Origin: Nocardia albiluteola | GTDB lineage: Bacteria; Actinomycetota; Actinomycetes; Mycobacteriales; Mycobacteriaceae | Direction of reading: 5' to 3' | DNA length: 64,000 nt | Assembly (NCBI RefSeq): GCF_018860155.1 | Contig: NZ_JAHKNI010000012.1 | Span: 186,001 to 250,000, forward strand | In this document: in pieces, positions 16,461 to 24,400 of the stretch | Numbering within the stretch: the first letter of the stretch is position 1 | Layout: each line of letters starts with the position of its first letter | Notes under the pieces: generated by a model | The model's input: the letters and a program-made list of their open reading frames with translations, nothing else | Told to the model about the DNA's origin: nothing | Database searches by the model: none | Made by a program: the position numbers and the translations under genes

Positions 16461-17335
16461 ACAGCGCGTCGAACTTCGTGGAATTGTGGCATCTGATACC
16501 GGTACAACGCGCGCTGCTCGCGCTGGTGCTCGGTGCGATCGGATTGCCGATCGTCGGCGTGGTGATCATCGGATTGGACATCATGCCGGTGCGTTTCGCA
16601 ATGATGCACGTGGCATTGTTCGGGATCGCGGTCGGCATGCTGACCGGCCTGGACCCGATGCTGTGCGCCCTGGTTGCGTGTGCCGCCTCGGGCGCCGCGC
16701 TCACTCCGCTCGCGCGCAGTTCGACCGGATTGTCCGGCGCGATGGGATTGCTGATGAGCCTGGCGATCGCGGGCGCACTGCTGACGTTGTCGGTGGTCGG
16801 GGTGAATGCCAATGGCGCGTTCGAATTGCTGTGGGGCTCGATTCTGGCGACCCGCACCATCGATGTCGTGCTGCTGGGCGTGCTGGCGGTGATCGTGCCG
16901 ATGTTGTTCGTGTTGCGGCGGCGTCAGCTGAGTCTGCTATTGCACGATCGCGAGCTCGCGGCCTGCTCGGGTGTGCGGGTCAATCGCCTGACATTGATTC
17001 TGCTGGTGTTGGTTGCGGTAGCCGTGGCCAGTGGAATCCGGCTCACCGGAGCGCTGCTGGTGGATGCGCTGACCCTGCTGCCCGCGCTGGCCGCGCGCCG
17101 GCTGGCGAATTCCCTGCCGGGCATGGTCTTTGCGGCCGTGGCCGTCGGATTGCTGGTCAACGTGGTCGGTTTCGTATTGGCCGTGTGGCTGGATCTCCCG
17201 CCGGGGCCGGTGCTGGTGTTGTCTGCGGGGGCGGTCGCCCTCGCGGTTCATGTGTTACCCGATTGGAGAAGACGAGGATGGTTCCCAACACACGCCGGCG
17301 GTTCGTCCGCCTCGGAATCGGTGTCGTTGCACTGA
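16457..17335 (+). CDS. ABC-3-type metal permease
   Basis: A TTG start at 16457 overlaps the ATPase stop, giving 292 aa. It has about eight hydrophobic helices. 'GLDIMPVRFAMMHVALFGIA' and 'GSILATRTIDVV' fit the ABC-3 (ZnuB/AztB) permeases, and 'IRLTGALLVDALTLLPALAAR' is the conserved late helix of that family. The last 58 bp overlap the start of the lipoprotein gene. The pairing with a ZnuA-like lipoprotein supports Zn, Mn or Fe uptake. Confidence 0.88.
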   Translation: MNSASNFVELWHLIPVQRALLALVLGAIGLPIVGVVIIGLDIMPVRFAMMHVALFGIAVGMLTGLDPMLCALVACAASGAALTPLARSSTGLSGAMGLLMSLAIAGALLTLSVVGVNANGAFELLWGSILATRTIDVVLLGVLAVIVPMLFVLRRRQLSLLLHDRELAACSGVRVNRLTLILLVLVAVAVASGIRLTGALLVDALTLLPALAARRLANSLPGMVFAAVAVGLLVNVVGFVLAVWLDLPPGPVLVLSAGAVALAVHVLPDWRRRGWFPTHAGGSSASESVSLH

Positions 17336-18075
17336 TCACGGGTGCGGAGGTACTGGCCGGATGCGGTTCCGGGCAGCAGGATCACGGCAGCCACACCGGG
17401 CCGCACGTGGTGGCGGCCAGCAGCTGGGAGGCGGCATTCGCCGAGGCCGCCGGCGCCACCGATGTCACGGTGATCGTGCCACCGTCGATCAAGCACGCCC
17501 CGGACTACGATCCCAAACCCTCCGACCTGGCCGCGGTCTCGAAGGCGGACTTCGTGCTCTACGCGCAGTTCGAGGGTTTCGCCAGCAAGATCAAAGACGC
17601 GGCCGGATCCAAAGCCAAAGTGCTGCAACTGAACCTGGATAACAGCAGGGACAACGTCGTCAAGCAGGTTCGCACGCTCGGTGACGCGTTCGGCACCCGA
17701 GCGTCCGCCGATCGCTGGATCCAGAACTTCGGCACCGAATACGACACGCTCGCGGGCGAGGCGAAGGCCGCCTGGCGTGACGGGCAGCCGCCCAAGGTCG
17801 TCGCGGAGACCTTCATGGGCTTCGCCGCCCAGCTCTCGGGCGCGCAGGTACTGGGGACCTACGGGCCCGAGGAGGTGACCGCGAAGCAGGTCGCGGATCT
17901 GTCGGCGACGAAGCCGCAGTTCGTGTTCAGCAATGCCCAGATGGACACCGGCACAGTGCTGCCCGGGACATCCGCGACACAGATCGCGCTGACGAACTAC
18001 CCGACGCAAGGTTACGATCTGCTGTCGGTGTACCGGGACGCCGAGTCGAAAATCGTTGCTGTGCTGAAGAACTGA
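17278..18075 (+). CDS. ZnuA/AztC-like metal-binding lipoprotein
   Basis: The ATG at 17278 follows GACGAGG and gives 265 aa. The N-terminus has an RRRF stretch, a hydrophobic segment and the lipobox 'VLAGC' (Cys about 31), so it is anchored outside the membrane. A His-rich stretch 'QDHGSHTGPH' follows. 'AASSWEAAFAEAAGA', 'HAPDYDPKPSDLAAVSKADF' and 'KPQFVFSNAQ' fit the two-lobe metal-binding fold. It delivers a divalent metal to the permease. It is shorter than typical ZnuA. Confidence 0.88.
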   Translation: MVPNTRRRFVRLGIGVVALITGAEVLAGCGSGQQDHGSHTGPHVVAASSWEAAFAEAAGATDVTVIVPPSIKHAPDYDPKPSDLAAVSKADFVLYAQFEGFASKIKDAAGSKAKVLQLNLDNSRDNVVKQVRTLGDAFGTRASADRWIQNFGTEYDTLAGEAKAAWRDGQPPKVVAETFMGFAAQLSGAQVLGTYGPEEVTAKQVADLSATKPQFVFSNAQMDTGTVLPGTSATQIALTNYPTQGYDLLSVYRDAESKIVAVLKN

Positions 18076-18438
18076 AGCCAAATGCGCTGCGGCGGTGCGG
18101 GCCATAGCATCGCCAGCGGCGGACAGGCCAAGTCGGCTGCCGGCCGCCGCGCCGTACCAGAACGTGAGCCCACGAGTCGCGGTGTCGGCCGAGACACCCG
18201 GCTTCAAGCGGGTCGTCCACTCCTCGGCCGCGCTGTGGTGTGCACGCTCGCCGGTCAGAGATGCTCGTAGCCACAGTTGTCCGACCCAGAAACCGGCGAC
18301 CCAGGAACCGCGGCGGGTCGTAACCCACTCGGCCGTCGCTGGATCGGCATACAGCGGAAAACGCTCGCCGACAAGGAGTTCTGTGTTGTCGATCCGAACG
18401 ATCATGCGGCCCAGCGCATCCCGGAGAATATCGTTCAT
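18076..18438 (-). pseudogene. 5' fragment of a glycoside-hydrolase (unsaturated glucuronyl hydrolase-like) gene
   Basis: The ATG at 18438 overlaps the MFS stop (ATGA at 18435-18438). About 120 residues look genuine: 'DNTELLVGERFPLYADP', 'GSWVAGFWVGQLWLRAS', 'DTATRGLTFWYGAA'. This is like the start of an (alpha/alpha)6-barrel hydrolase near GH88, normally over 300 aa. At about 18075, exactly where the lipoprotein gene ends, the frame runs on only as the antisense of that gene. The 3' part therefore seems deleted. The family call is from pattern memory and moderate. Confidence 0.5.
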
Positions 18439-19637
18439 CGAGAACCAGCTACGCGACGCTGCCACCGCCATGCCACCGCCGCGGCGGCGAGGAACGCCAC
18501 CGCCACTGCCAGCCACGCGAGATCATATCCGCCCGAGCCGCTTCCGGCCAGAACGCCGAAAGCGGTCGGCCCGATCACGAATCCGGCGAAGAAACCGGCG
18601 GAGACCACGGCCGAGTCGGGCCCGACTCGATCCGGGGGCGCCATCGCGATGACCGTCATCATCGATACCGCGTTCGCCGCCACAGCGCAGCCGCCGATTC
18701 CCAACACCCCCAGCCAGACCGGCCACACCTCCAACCGGCCCGCGAGACCGATCAATGCCGCGGCGATCGTGGCACCGAATGCCAACGGCCCCAGCAACGC
18801 TCCGGAATTGCCCGCTCCCGCCGCGCGTCGCGTCCATCCGACCCGTCCGGCGATACCGGCCACTCCCAGGACCGCCACGAGTGCACTTGCCGCGGGCGCA
18901 GACATGGCCAGATGCCGGGCGGCATACAGCGCTATATACGTGTTGATCGCCGAAACCCCCGCCCCGAGGAGCACCGAGTATCCGCACAACCAGCCCGCGT
19001 CGCCTCGTGCATGCGCGAACCGCAGCGGCGGAAGTCGCAGTGGCACAGTGTCCTTCGCGATCAACAAGCTCATCCCGGCCGCGCAGAGCGCCACGACGGC
19101 GATGAGCGCGACCGCGGCGCGCCAGGTCGTCGCCGAGGCTACCGCGGCCAGCGGCAGCCCAGCGAGGAAGGCTCCGAACTGCACCCCGGATTGCTTCCAG
19201 CCCGCCACACTGCCGCGGCGCGCGGGCGAGATCCGTGCTGCGATCAACTGATTCGTCGCCGGGTTCGCCAACGCCTGCGCCAGCCCGGAGACAGCGACGG
19301 CCACCACCAGCACCGGGTACGAGGGCGCCGCCGCGAACAGGCCGAGTGCGATGGCGGAGATGACGAACATCGCGATCAGACAGCGCCGTGCCCCCAGCGC
19401 TGTCACCATCGGGCCGATCATCAGCGACACCACTGCCGCCACCCCGAACCCGGCGGACACCAGCGCGCCCAGAGCCCATGCGGCGACATGGAATTGATCG
19501 ACCAACCGCGGTCCGAGCGCCCCGAGCAGGAAAAGCGGCAGCATGGACATCGTCATGGCGGTGACCAACAACCCGGTCAGTACCGCCGGACGCCATTTTG
19601 CCCCTCGGGCATCGGTATTCGCGACATCCACACTCAC
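18435..19637 (-). CDS. MFS transporter
   Basis: GTG 19637 (or GTG 19631) gives about 400 aa with some 12 hydrophobic segments. 'GPMVTALGARRCLIAMFV' is the TM2-3 loop, and 'ALANPATNQLIAARISPARR' and 'GSVAGWKQSGVQFGAFLAGL' are typical MFS repeats. The frame is open further upstream into the sigma-factor 3' end but lacks membrane character there. It is convergent with the metal importer and coupled to the truncated hydrolase gene. Export or uptake of a small molecule is likely; substrate unknown. Confidence 0.88.
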   Translation of the reverse strand: MSVDVANTDARGAKWRPAVLTGLLVTAMTMSMLPLFLLGALGPRLVDQFHVAAWALGALVSAGFGVAAVVSLMIGPMVTALGARRCLIAMFVISAIALGLFAAAPSYPVLVVAVAVSGLAQALANPATNQLIAARISPARRGSVAGWKQSGVQFGAFLAGLPLAAVASATTWRAAVALIAVVALCAAGMSLLIAKDTVPLRLPPLRFAHARGDAGWLCGYSVLLGAGVSAINTYIALYAARHLAMSAPAASALVAVLGVAGIAGRVGWTRRAAGAGNSGALLGPLAFGATIAAALIGLAGRLEVWPVWLGVLGIGGCAVAANAVSMMTVIAMAPPDRVGPDSAVVSAGFFAGFVIGPTAFGVLAGSGSGGYDLAWLAVAVAFLAAAAVAWRWQRRVAGSR

Positions 19638-19681
19638 ACCGGCAAAGTCGGCCGGGCATGCGGGAAAGTTCCTGCGCGTCC

Positions 19682-20254
19682 TCAGCCCACGCCGTCGTCG
19701 CGGACCCGGCCCGCGGCGAGCAGGTCCTCTCGCGCCCGCGCGATCCGTGATCGGATCGTCCCGACCGGAACGCCGCACGCGTCGGCGGCCTCCTGATACG
19801 ACAGGCCGAGCATCTGAGTCAGGACGAGGGCTTCGCGACGCTCCGGATCCAGATCATCCAGCAGCATGCGCACCTCGATCACATCCTCGAAGGTGCGTCC
19901 CGAACGCTGCTGCGCGGCCCGCTGCTCGGCCACCGCCTCCCAGTCCTCGCCCGCGTGGAGCCGCGGCCGCGCCACCGCCGAGCGGATCGAATCGACGATG
20001 ACCCGCCGCGCGATCGAGAGCAGCCAGGCCCGCGAGGTGGAGCGTCCCGCGAACCGCGGCAGGCTGCCGAAGGCCCGCACGAACGTCTCCTGGGTCAGGT
20101 CGTCGGCGACGTTCGCCCCGGCGCGGTAGGCGTGGAAGCGCCACACGTCCGCCTGCAGGGCCCGAACCCACTGCTCGAACGCGTGCCGGTCGCCGCGGCC
20201 CGCGGCCATGGCGAGCACGGTCAATCGGTCGTCCTCGTCATTGCCACCCTGCAC
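19682..20254 (-). CDS. ECF-type RNA polymerase sigma factor
   Basis: GTG 20254 gives 190 aa. Region 2 is seen as 'DDLTQETFVRAFGSLPRF' and 'RAWLLSIARRVIVDSIRS', region 4 as 'MLGLSYQEAADACGVPVGTI' followed by 'RSRIARARE'. Only regions 2 and 4 are present, as in ECF sigmas. It is divergent from a membrane zinc-finger protein that may be its anti-sigma factor, and it lies at the edge of a copper/oxidase gene set. SigC of corynebacteria, linked to oxidase function, is a possible relative, but orthology is not shown. Confidence 0.9.
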   Translation of the reverse strand: MQGGNDEDDRLTVLAMAAGRGDRHAFEQWVRALQADVWRFHAYRAGANVADDLTQETFVRAFGSLPRFAGRSTSRAWLLSIARRVIVDSIRSAVARPRLHAGEDWEAVAEQRAAQQRSGRTFEDVIEVRMLLDDLDPERREALVLTQMLGLSYQEAADACGVPVGTIRSRIARAREDLLAAGRVRDDGVG

Positions 20255-20281
20255 ATCGCAGAGGCTACTACACCCTGTCGT

Positions 20282-20292
20282 GGGAACTTCCC
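20282..20292. promoter_or_regulatory. Palindrome GGGAACTTCCC in the sigma/anti-sigma promoter gap
   Basis: GGGAA-C-TTCCC is a perfect inverted repeat 26 bp upstream of the zinc-finger gene, within the 63-bp divergent gap. GGGAAC also resembles ECF -35 elements, so it may be the autoregulated promoter of the pair. Confidence 0.4.
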
Positions 20293-20317
20293 GGGACAAC
20301 TGCGCGACTATAGGTGC

Positions 20318-21043
20318 ATGAAGTGCGAAACGGTCCATGAAGCGCTGTCGGCGCGTCTCGACGGTGAGCAGGAGCCCGTCCCCGCCGAGATGGTGGACCG
20401 GCATCTCACCGCCTGCCATGCCTGCCAGGACTGGTACCGGCGCGCCGATGCCTTGCGCCGCGCCACGATCCTGCATCGCGCGCCCGTGGTGCCCGACCTG
20501 ACCGCGGCGGTCATGGCGCAACTTCCCGCACCCCGTCGTGCCCGGCAAACCCTGCGGGTCCTGCTCGCGGTCGTGGCGATCACCCAGACCGGCCTGGCCC
20601 TGGCCGAGCTGTTCGGGGCCGACCCGGGCATGGGCGGCGGAACCGCGTTCATGATGGGCCATATGAGCCACGAGAGCGCGGCGTGGAACGTCGCCATCGG
20701 CATCGGACTGGCGTGGGCCGCTCTGCGGACCCGGGCCGCAGCAGGCCAACTGCCGATGATGACCGTCTTCGTCGGCGTGCTCGCCGCGGCCTCGCTGCTG
20801 GATCTGGCCGAGGGCGAGGTCACCGTGATGCGGCTGCTGTCGCACGTTCCCGTGGTGGTCGGTGTCGCCCTGCTGTACCTGGTCCATCGCCAGCATCGCG
20901 ACGACGAGCAACCCCTGCCCGGCCGGACGCTCCCGGCTCCCGGCGGATTCGGCTATGACCGCGCGCCTGGAGCGGAGCCCGTGTACCAGGACCCGCGGCA
21001 CTCCGATGGCTATCAACGCCCGGCAAGCCGGCACGCAGCCTAG
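20318..21043 (+). CDS. Membrane zinc-finger (zf-HC2) protein, likely anti-sigma factor
   Basis: A 241-aa protein from ATG 20318. 'DRHLTACHACQDW' gives the HxxxCxxC zinc finger (H29, C33, C36) of ZAS anti-sigma domains. Several membrane helices follow ('LLAVVAITQTGLALAELF', 'VGVLAAASLLDLAEGE', 'VPVVVGVALLYLV'). There is a Met/His stretch, 'FMMGHMSHESA', and a Pro-rich cytoplasmic tail. Its TAG stop lies in the CTAG that is the IS target duplication. It is divergent from the ECF sigma, and sequestering that sigma is inferred. Confidence 0.82.
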   Translation: MKCETVHEALSARLDGEQEPVPAEMVDRHLTACHACQDWYRRADALRRATILHRAPVVPDLTAAVMAQLPAPRRARQTLRVLLAVVAITQTGLALAELFGADPGMGGGTAFMMGHMSHESAAWNVAIGIGLAWAALRTRAAAGQLPMMTVFVGVLAAASLLDLAEGEVTVMRLLSHVPVVVGVALLYLVHRQHRDDEQPLPGRTLPAPGGFGYDRAPGAEPVYQDPRHSDGYQRPASRHAA

Positions 21044-21066
21044 TACTCCAGCCAGACTTCGCGATG
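21040..21066. repeat. Left IS end (terminal inverted repeat)
   Basis: CTAGTACTCCAGC at 21040-21052 is matched perfectly, inverted, at 23833-23845, and the next 14 bp match at 10 positions. Its first 10 bp after position 21045 also match the inner right end at 22479. Confidence 0.75.
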
Positions 21067-21140
21067 TGGGCGAGTCGACCGGGGAGTAGGAGGGCCACGG
21101 CGTGATCATGGAGGGTTGTGTGTGCTCTGAATGAGGTGCG

Positions 21141-22452
21141 GTGGCCGTGAGTCACAGCGTAGACGTAGGTCGCTGGATTGTGTTGTTCGACAAGCTGATG
21201 GATCGTGTGGCGGGGCGGTTCGGTCGGGTCGAGTCTCGACGGACTGCTCGGAAGATGTTGTCGGGCATGGCTTCTGAGCTGCCGACCAAAATTGCTGGAC
21301 GCTGGCCGAAGCCGCTGGTGACCGCGGCCCGGGTGTCATGCAGCATTTCCTGGCCGCGGCGGTGTGGGACGAGGACGCGGTGCGTGACGACCTACGAGGC
21401 TATGTGGTCGAGCATCTCGGCGATACTGATCCGATTCTTGTGGTGGACGAGAGTGGCGACCTGAAGAAGGGCACGGCCACAGTCGGGGTTCAACGCCAAT
21501 ACACCGGCGCCGCCGGGCGTATCGAGAACTCGCAGGTCGCAGTCTATCTCGGGTATGCCACCGCGGCCGGGCACGCGTTCATCGACAGCGAGCTCTACCT
21601 GCCGAAGTCTTGGACCACCGACCGCGACCGGTGCGCCAGGGCCGGTATCCCCGACGATGTCGGGTTTGCGACAAAGCCCGCGTTAGCGCGCACGATGATC
21701 ACCCGCGCTCTCGATGCGGGCGTAGTTGCGCCGTGGGCCACCGCTGATGAGGTCTACGGCGCCGACCCCGGGCTCCGGGGCGAGTTGGAGGCCCGCGGTG
21801 TGGGATACGTGCTGGGGATCGCCTGTGACCGGCGGGTGAACACCGCGACCGGCCGCTATCGTGCCGACGAGTTCGCAGCCCGGGTGCCGTGCCGCGGCTG
21901 GCAACCGCACTCAGCTGGTGACGGCGCGAAAGGCCCCCGCCTTTACGACTGGGCGTGGATCGGCATCGACCCCGATACCGATGACGCCGCGGCGGGGCAT
22001 CGGTGGCTGCTGATCCGCCGCAGCCGCAGAACCGGCGAGCTGGCCTATTACCGCTGCTATGCACCGCAACCCGTGCCGTTGAACAGGCTCGCGACCGTTG
22101 CCGGCCGCCGCTGGTCGATCGAAGAAAATTTCCAGACCGGCAAGGGCCTGTGCGGGCTGGATGAGCATCAGGTTCGTCGCTGGCGCTCGTGGCGGCGCTG
22201 GACGATTCTGGTGATGCTGGCTCACGCGTTTCTCACCGTCCTGGCTGCCACCGAGCGCGCCGCCGCGAGCCCTGACTCGGAGACGGATCTGGTCCCCTTG
22301 ACCCGCAACGAGATTCGGCACCTTTCGCCGTTCTCCTCATCGACCCCATCTGCCGCACCTGGCACCGGCTGGCCTGGTCGACATGGCGACGACGCCACCA
22401 ACACCGCGCGAGAACAAGCCACTACCAGCGGCGATCGGCTACACCGACATGA
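21141..22452 (+). pseudogene. IS701-family transposase with two frameshifts
   Basis: GTG 21141 opens a frame with 'LFDKLMDRVAGRFGRVESRR'. At the A run 21288-21291 the family sequence 'LPTKNCWTLAEAAGD' needs one more A, and the protein continues in the next frame with 'GVMQHFLAAAVWDEDAVRDD'. The DDE residues are seen in 'VVDESGDLKKG', 'ATADEVYGADPG' and 'WSIEENFQTGKGLCGLDEHQ'. At the T run 22323-22325 a second missing base breaks the C-terminus; restoring it gives 'HLFAVLLIDPICRTWHRLAW' and a stop at 22450-22452. Repaired length would be about 437 aa. Decay or sequencing error are both possible. Confidence 0.85.
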
Positions 22453-22457
22453 CGCTC

Positions 22458-22479
22458 GCAAGGCTGGCTGGAGCCCTAG
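22458..22479. repeat. Inner right IS end
   Basis: Read inward it is CTAGGGCTCCAGCCAGCC, matching the left end at CTAG and CTCCAGCCAG. It starts 6 bp after the transposase stop. The CTAG also provides the stop of the acyltransferase gene on the minus strand. Confidence 0.7.
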
Positions 22480-23132
22480 CCAGACTCGAACGTTGCCGCA
22501 TACCGGTCTACGTAGCAGCGACTGGACCGCATCGCGAGTTCGGTCATCAGTGCATCGGTGGCAGTCCGTACGCCCGTGTGATCAAGCGGTGGAAAGTAGC
22601 GGGGGCGTCCGAACACTATGCGGACCCGTCCCGGTCGCCACGTTCGTCGCCCCCGTGGGTTGACCTGTTCGGTTCCTGACAGGGCGACTGGCACAAGCGG
22701 GACCCCCGTGTGCATCGCAACCCGGATTGCGCCAGTGCGCCCGCGATAGACCCGACCGTCCGGTGAGCGGGTGCCTTCCGGGTGGATGCCCCATACTCCG
22801 CCGGATTCCAGAATGCGCACGGCTGCGTCCAGAGCGGCGGCCGAAGCCGATCCGCCGGAGCGGTCTACAGCTACTTGCCCTGTTGCCGTCATCACCCACC
22901 TGTCGATCCGCCCTCGCAGCCCAGCCCCGGTGAAGTACTCCTGCTTGGCGATGAAGGTGATCCGCCGCGGCAGCACCAATGCCAGATACAACGAATCGAT
23001 TGCCGCCAGATGGTTGGCCGCGACAATGAACGGCCCGGTGCGCGGAACATACTGTAGCCCTTCCACTTTCGGTCTACCCAGCATCCGCAGCAGCGGCCCG
23101 AGCAGGACATACTTCAGTAGCCAGTACCACAT
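22476..23132 (-). CDS. 1-acyl-glycerol-3-phosphate acyltransferase-like (PlsC)
   Basis: ATG 23132 follows GGGAGG and gives 218 aa; a GTG at 23162 lies inside the operator and is less likely. The HX4D motif is 'ANHLAAIDS', the second 'FPEGTRS'-like block is 'IHPEGTRS', and 'VPLVPVALSGTEQV' is the fourth. An N-terminal hydrophobic segment 'WYWLLKYVLLGPLLRML' would bind the membrane. It transfers acyl chains to a lysophospholipid or similar acceptor. It is divergent from the TetR gene. Its TAG stop lies in the CTAG of the IS end. Confidence 0.88.
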   Translation of the reverse strand: MWYWLLKYVLLGPLLRMLGRPKVEGLQYVPRTGPFIVAANHLAAIDSLYLALVLPRRITFIAKQEYFTGAGLRGRIDRWVMTATGQVAVDRSGGSASAAALDAAVRILESGGVWGIHPEGTRSPDGRVYRGRTGAIRVAMHTGVPLVPVALSGTEQVNPRGRRTWRPGRVRIVFGRPRYFPPLDHTGVRTATDALMTELAMRSSRCYVDRYAATFESG

Positions 23133-23154
23133 GATCACCCTCCCGACGTTTACA

Positions 23155-23193
23155 GTAGACACTGTCTACATGATGTACGTAGACACTGTCTAC
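23155..23193. promoter_or_regulatory. Two identical 15-bp palindromes, TetR operator
   Basis: GTAGACACTGTCTAC occurs at 23155-23169 and 23179-23193, 24 bp apart centre to centre, between the divergent acyltransferase and TetR genes. Each is a perfect palindrome with 7-bp arms. Confidence 0.85.
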
Positions 23194-23229
23194 TCCAGTG
23201 TTTCAGGCTGACCGGACAAGGGCGCGAGA

Positions 23230-23802
23230 ATGTCCTACATGGGTGTCGAGGAATCATTGCGCGATCGGCTGGTGACGGTGGGAGTGGAGCTATTGGAGCA
23301 GGTCGGCGTGGGGCAGCTCGGGTTGCGTGCGATCGCGCGGCACGCCGGGGTGTCCCACGGCGCTCCCCGGCGATACTTCCCGACGCACGCCGCCCTCCTG
23401 GCCGCGGTCGCCGGCCGCGGTTTCGCTGATCTGCGAACACGTTTCGGCGCCCATGTCGGACAACCGCCGCGGGCGCAGATCGAGCAGATGGTGTTGGATT
23501 ACGTTCGCTTTGCCGCGGAACGACCGGAGATGTTCACGCTGATGTTCCGGCACGACCTGTTGGAGGGTTCCGGCGAGAACCTACGGCAACAGAGTCTGCC
23601 GATGTACCGGCTGTGGGCCGATCTGGTCGCCAAGTGCATGCCGGACTCCAGCGTGCATCAAGCGCTGCTGTTGTGGACCAGCGTGCACGGGGTAGCGGTC
23701 CTCGTCGCCAACCGCAGTCTCGAACTGATAGCACCCAACGCCGACCCGGCCGGACTGGTCGGCAAGATTATCGACCAGTACCTGGGATCAGCTCCGATCT
23801 GA
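23230..23802 (+). CDS. TetR-family transcriptional regulator
   Basis: A 190-aa protein from ATG 23230. The HTH is 'LGLRAIARHAGVSHGAPRRY' with 'FPTHAALLAAVAGRGF' after it. The C-terminal part ('YVRFAAERPEMFTLMFRHDL', 'LLLWTSVHGVAVLVANRSLE') is the WHG-type ligand domain. The twin palindromes upstream are its likely operator and cover the acyltransferase promoter too. Control of the acyltransferase is inferred. Confidence 0.92.
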   Translation: MSYMGVEESLRDRLVTVGVELLEQVGVGQLGLRAIARHAGVSHGAPRRYFPTHAALLAAVAGRGFADLRTRFGAHVGQPPRAQIEQMVLDYVRFAAERPEMFTLMFRHDLLEGSGENLRQQSLPMYRLWADLVAKCMPDSSVHQALLLWTSVHGVAVLVANRSLELIAPNADPAGLVGKIIDQYLGSAPI

Positions 23803-23818
23803 TCGGTTGTTCACGTAC

Positions 23819-23845
23819 CATCACGAACTCGTGCTGGAGTACTAG
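23819..23845. repeat. Outer copy of the IS end
   Basis: GCTGGAGTACTAG at 23833-23845 is the exact reverse complement of the left IS end, including CTAG. The adjacent 14 bp keep TTCG and GATG at the same spacing. Confidence 0.7.
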
Positions 23846-23998
23846 CCGTCCTCGGGCGACCCGTTGACCCGCGACGCGGCAATCCCCGGCTTATAGCTCG
23901 CGTCTATCAGTAGCAGTAGGATCGTGTGGAGGTCGGCTCGGTCGGTCGGTGCGGCCCATGTCCGATCCGGTTCTATTCCAACGAGATTGGAGAGTGCC

Positions 23999-24214
23999 AT
24001 GTCGACAGCTACGTTCTCCATCGATGGACTGCACTGTCAGGGCTGCGTCCAGACGGTCGAGAAGACGTTGTCCGCCATTCGCGACGTTCATTCGGTCGTG
24101 GTCGACCTCAATGTCAAGGGCCTGTCCAAGGTCACCGTCGACGCCGACCACGAACTGCGCCCCGACGAGGTGCAGATGGCCCTGGACTCGGGCGGAAATT
24201 TCACGGTCGTCTGA
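23999..24214 (+). CDS. Copper chaperone-like heavy-metal-associated (HMA) protein
   Basis: The ATG at 23999 follows TTGGAGAG and gives 71 aa, a single HMA domain. 'GLHCQGCVQTVEKTL' carries the CxxC metal site (C13, C16), and the beta-alpha-beta-beta-alpha-beta order is complete ('VVVDLNVKGLSKVTVDADH'). It would shuttle Cu(I) to the P-type ATPase encoded 2 kb downstream. Before the IS insertion it was probably next to the sigma/anti-sigma pair. Confidence 0.9.
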   Translation: MSTATFSIDGLHCQGCVQTVEKTLSAIRDVHSVVVDLNVKGLSKVTVDADHELRPDEVQMALDSGGNFTVV

Positions 24215-24400
24215 GTTAGCGGTCCGGGAATGCCCCTCGGACCTGACCCGGGGTTTTTCCCGGTGGGGTTGTCGGTGCCGGTCCGGGTGGTGCCGGGTCG
24301 GCGAATATGGTTGCGGGTGAATGGTATTCGTTCGGATATGGGATAGCCGGAGATGTGGATCGGCCAGAACCGCCGCTGCGGACCGGACGAGTCGCGCCGA

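Larger units (their letters stand above)
21040..22479 (+). mobile_element. IS701-family insertion sequence with CTAG target duplication
   Basis: CTAG flanks both ends (21040-21043 and 22476-22479). The left end reads TACTCCAGCCAGACTTCG; the right end, reversed, reads GGCTCCAGCCAGCCTTGCG, sharing CTCCAGCCAG and CTT. IS701-family elements typically duplicate a 4-bp CTAG-like target. Inside is one transposase gene with two single-base frameshifts. A second outer end occurs at 23833-23845 (see finding). Confidence 0.82.

Noticed and set aside
17248..18075. Continuation of the hydrolase-like frame through the lipoprotein gene
   Set aside because: This part is exactly antisense to the metal-binding lipoprotein and carries no hydrolase motifs, so it is treated as read-through.
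24236..24262. GC-rich stretch with T5 after the copper chaperone gene as a terminator
   Set aside because: The arms do not pair well across the T run, so it does not make a convincing hairpin.
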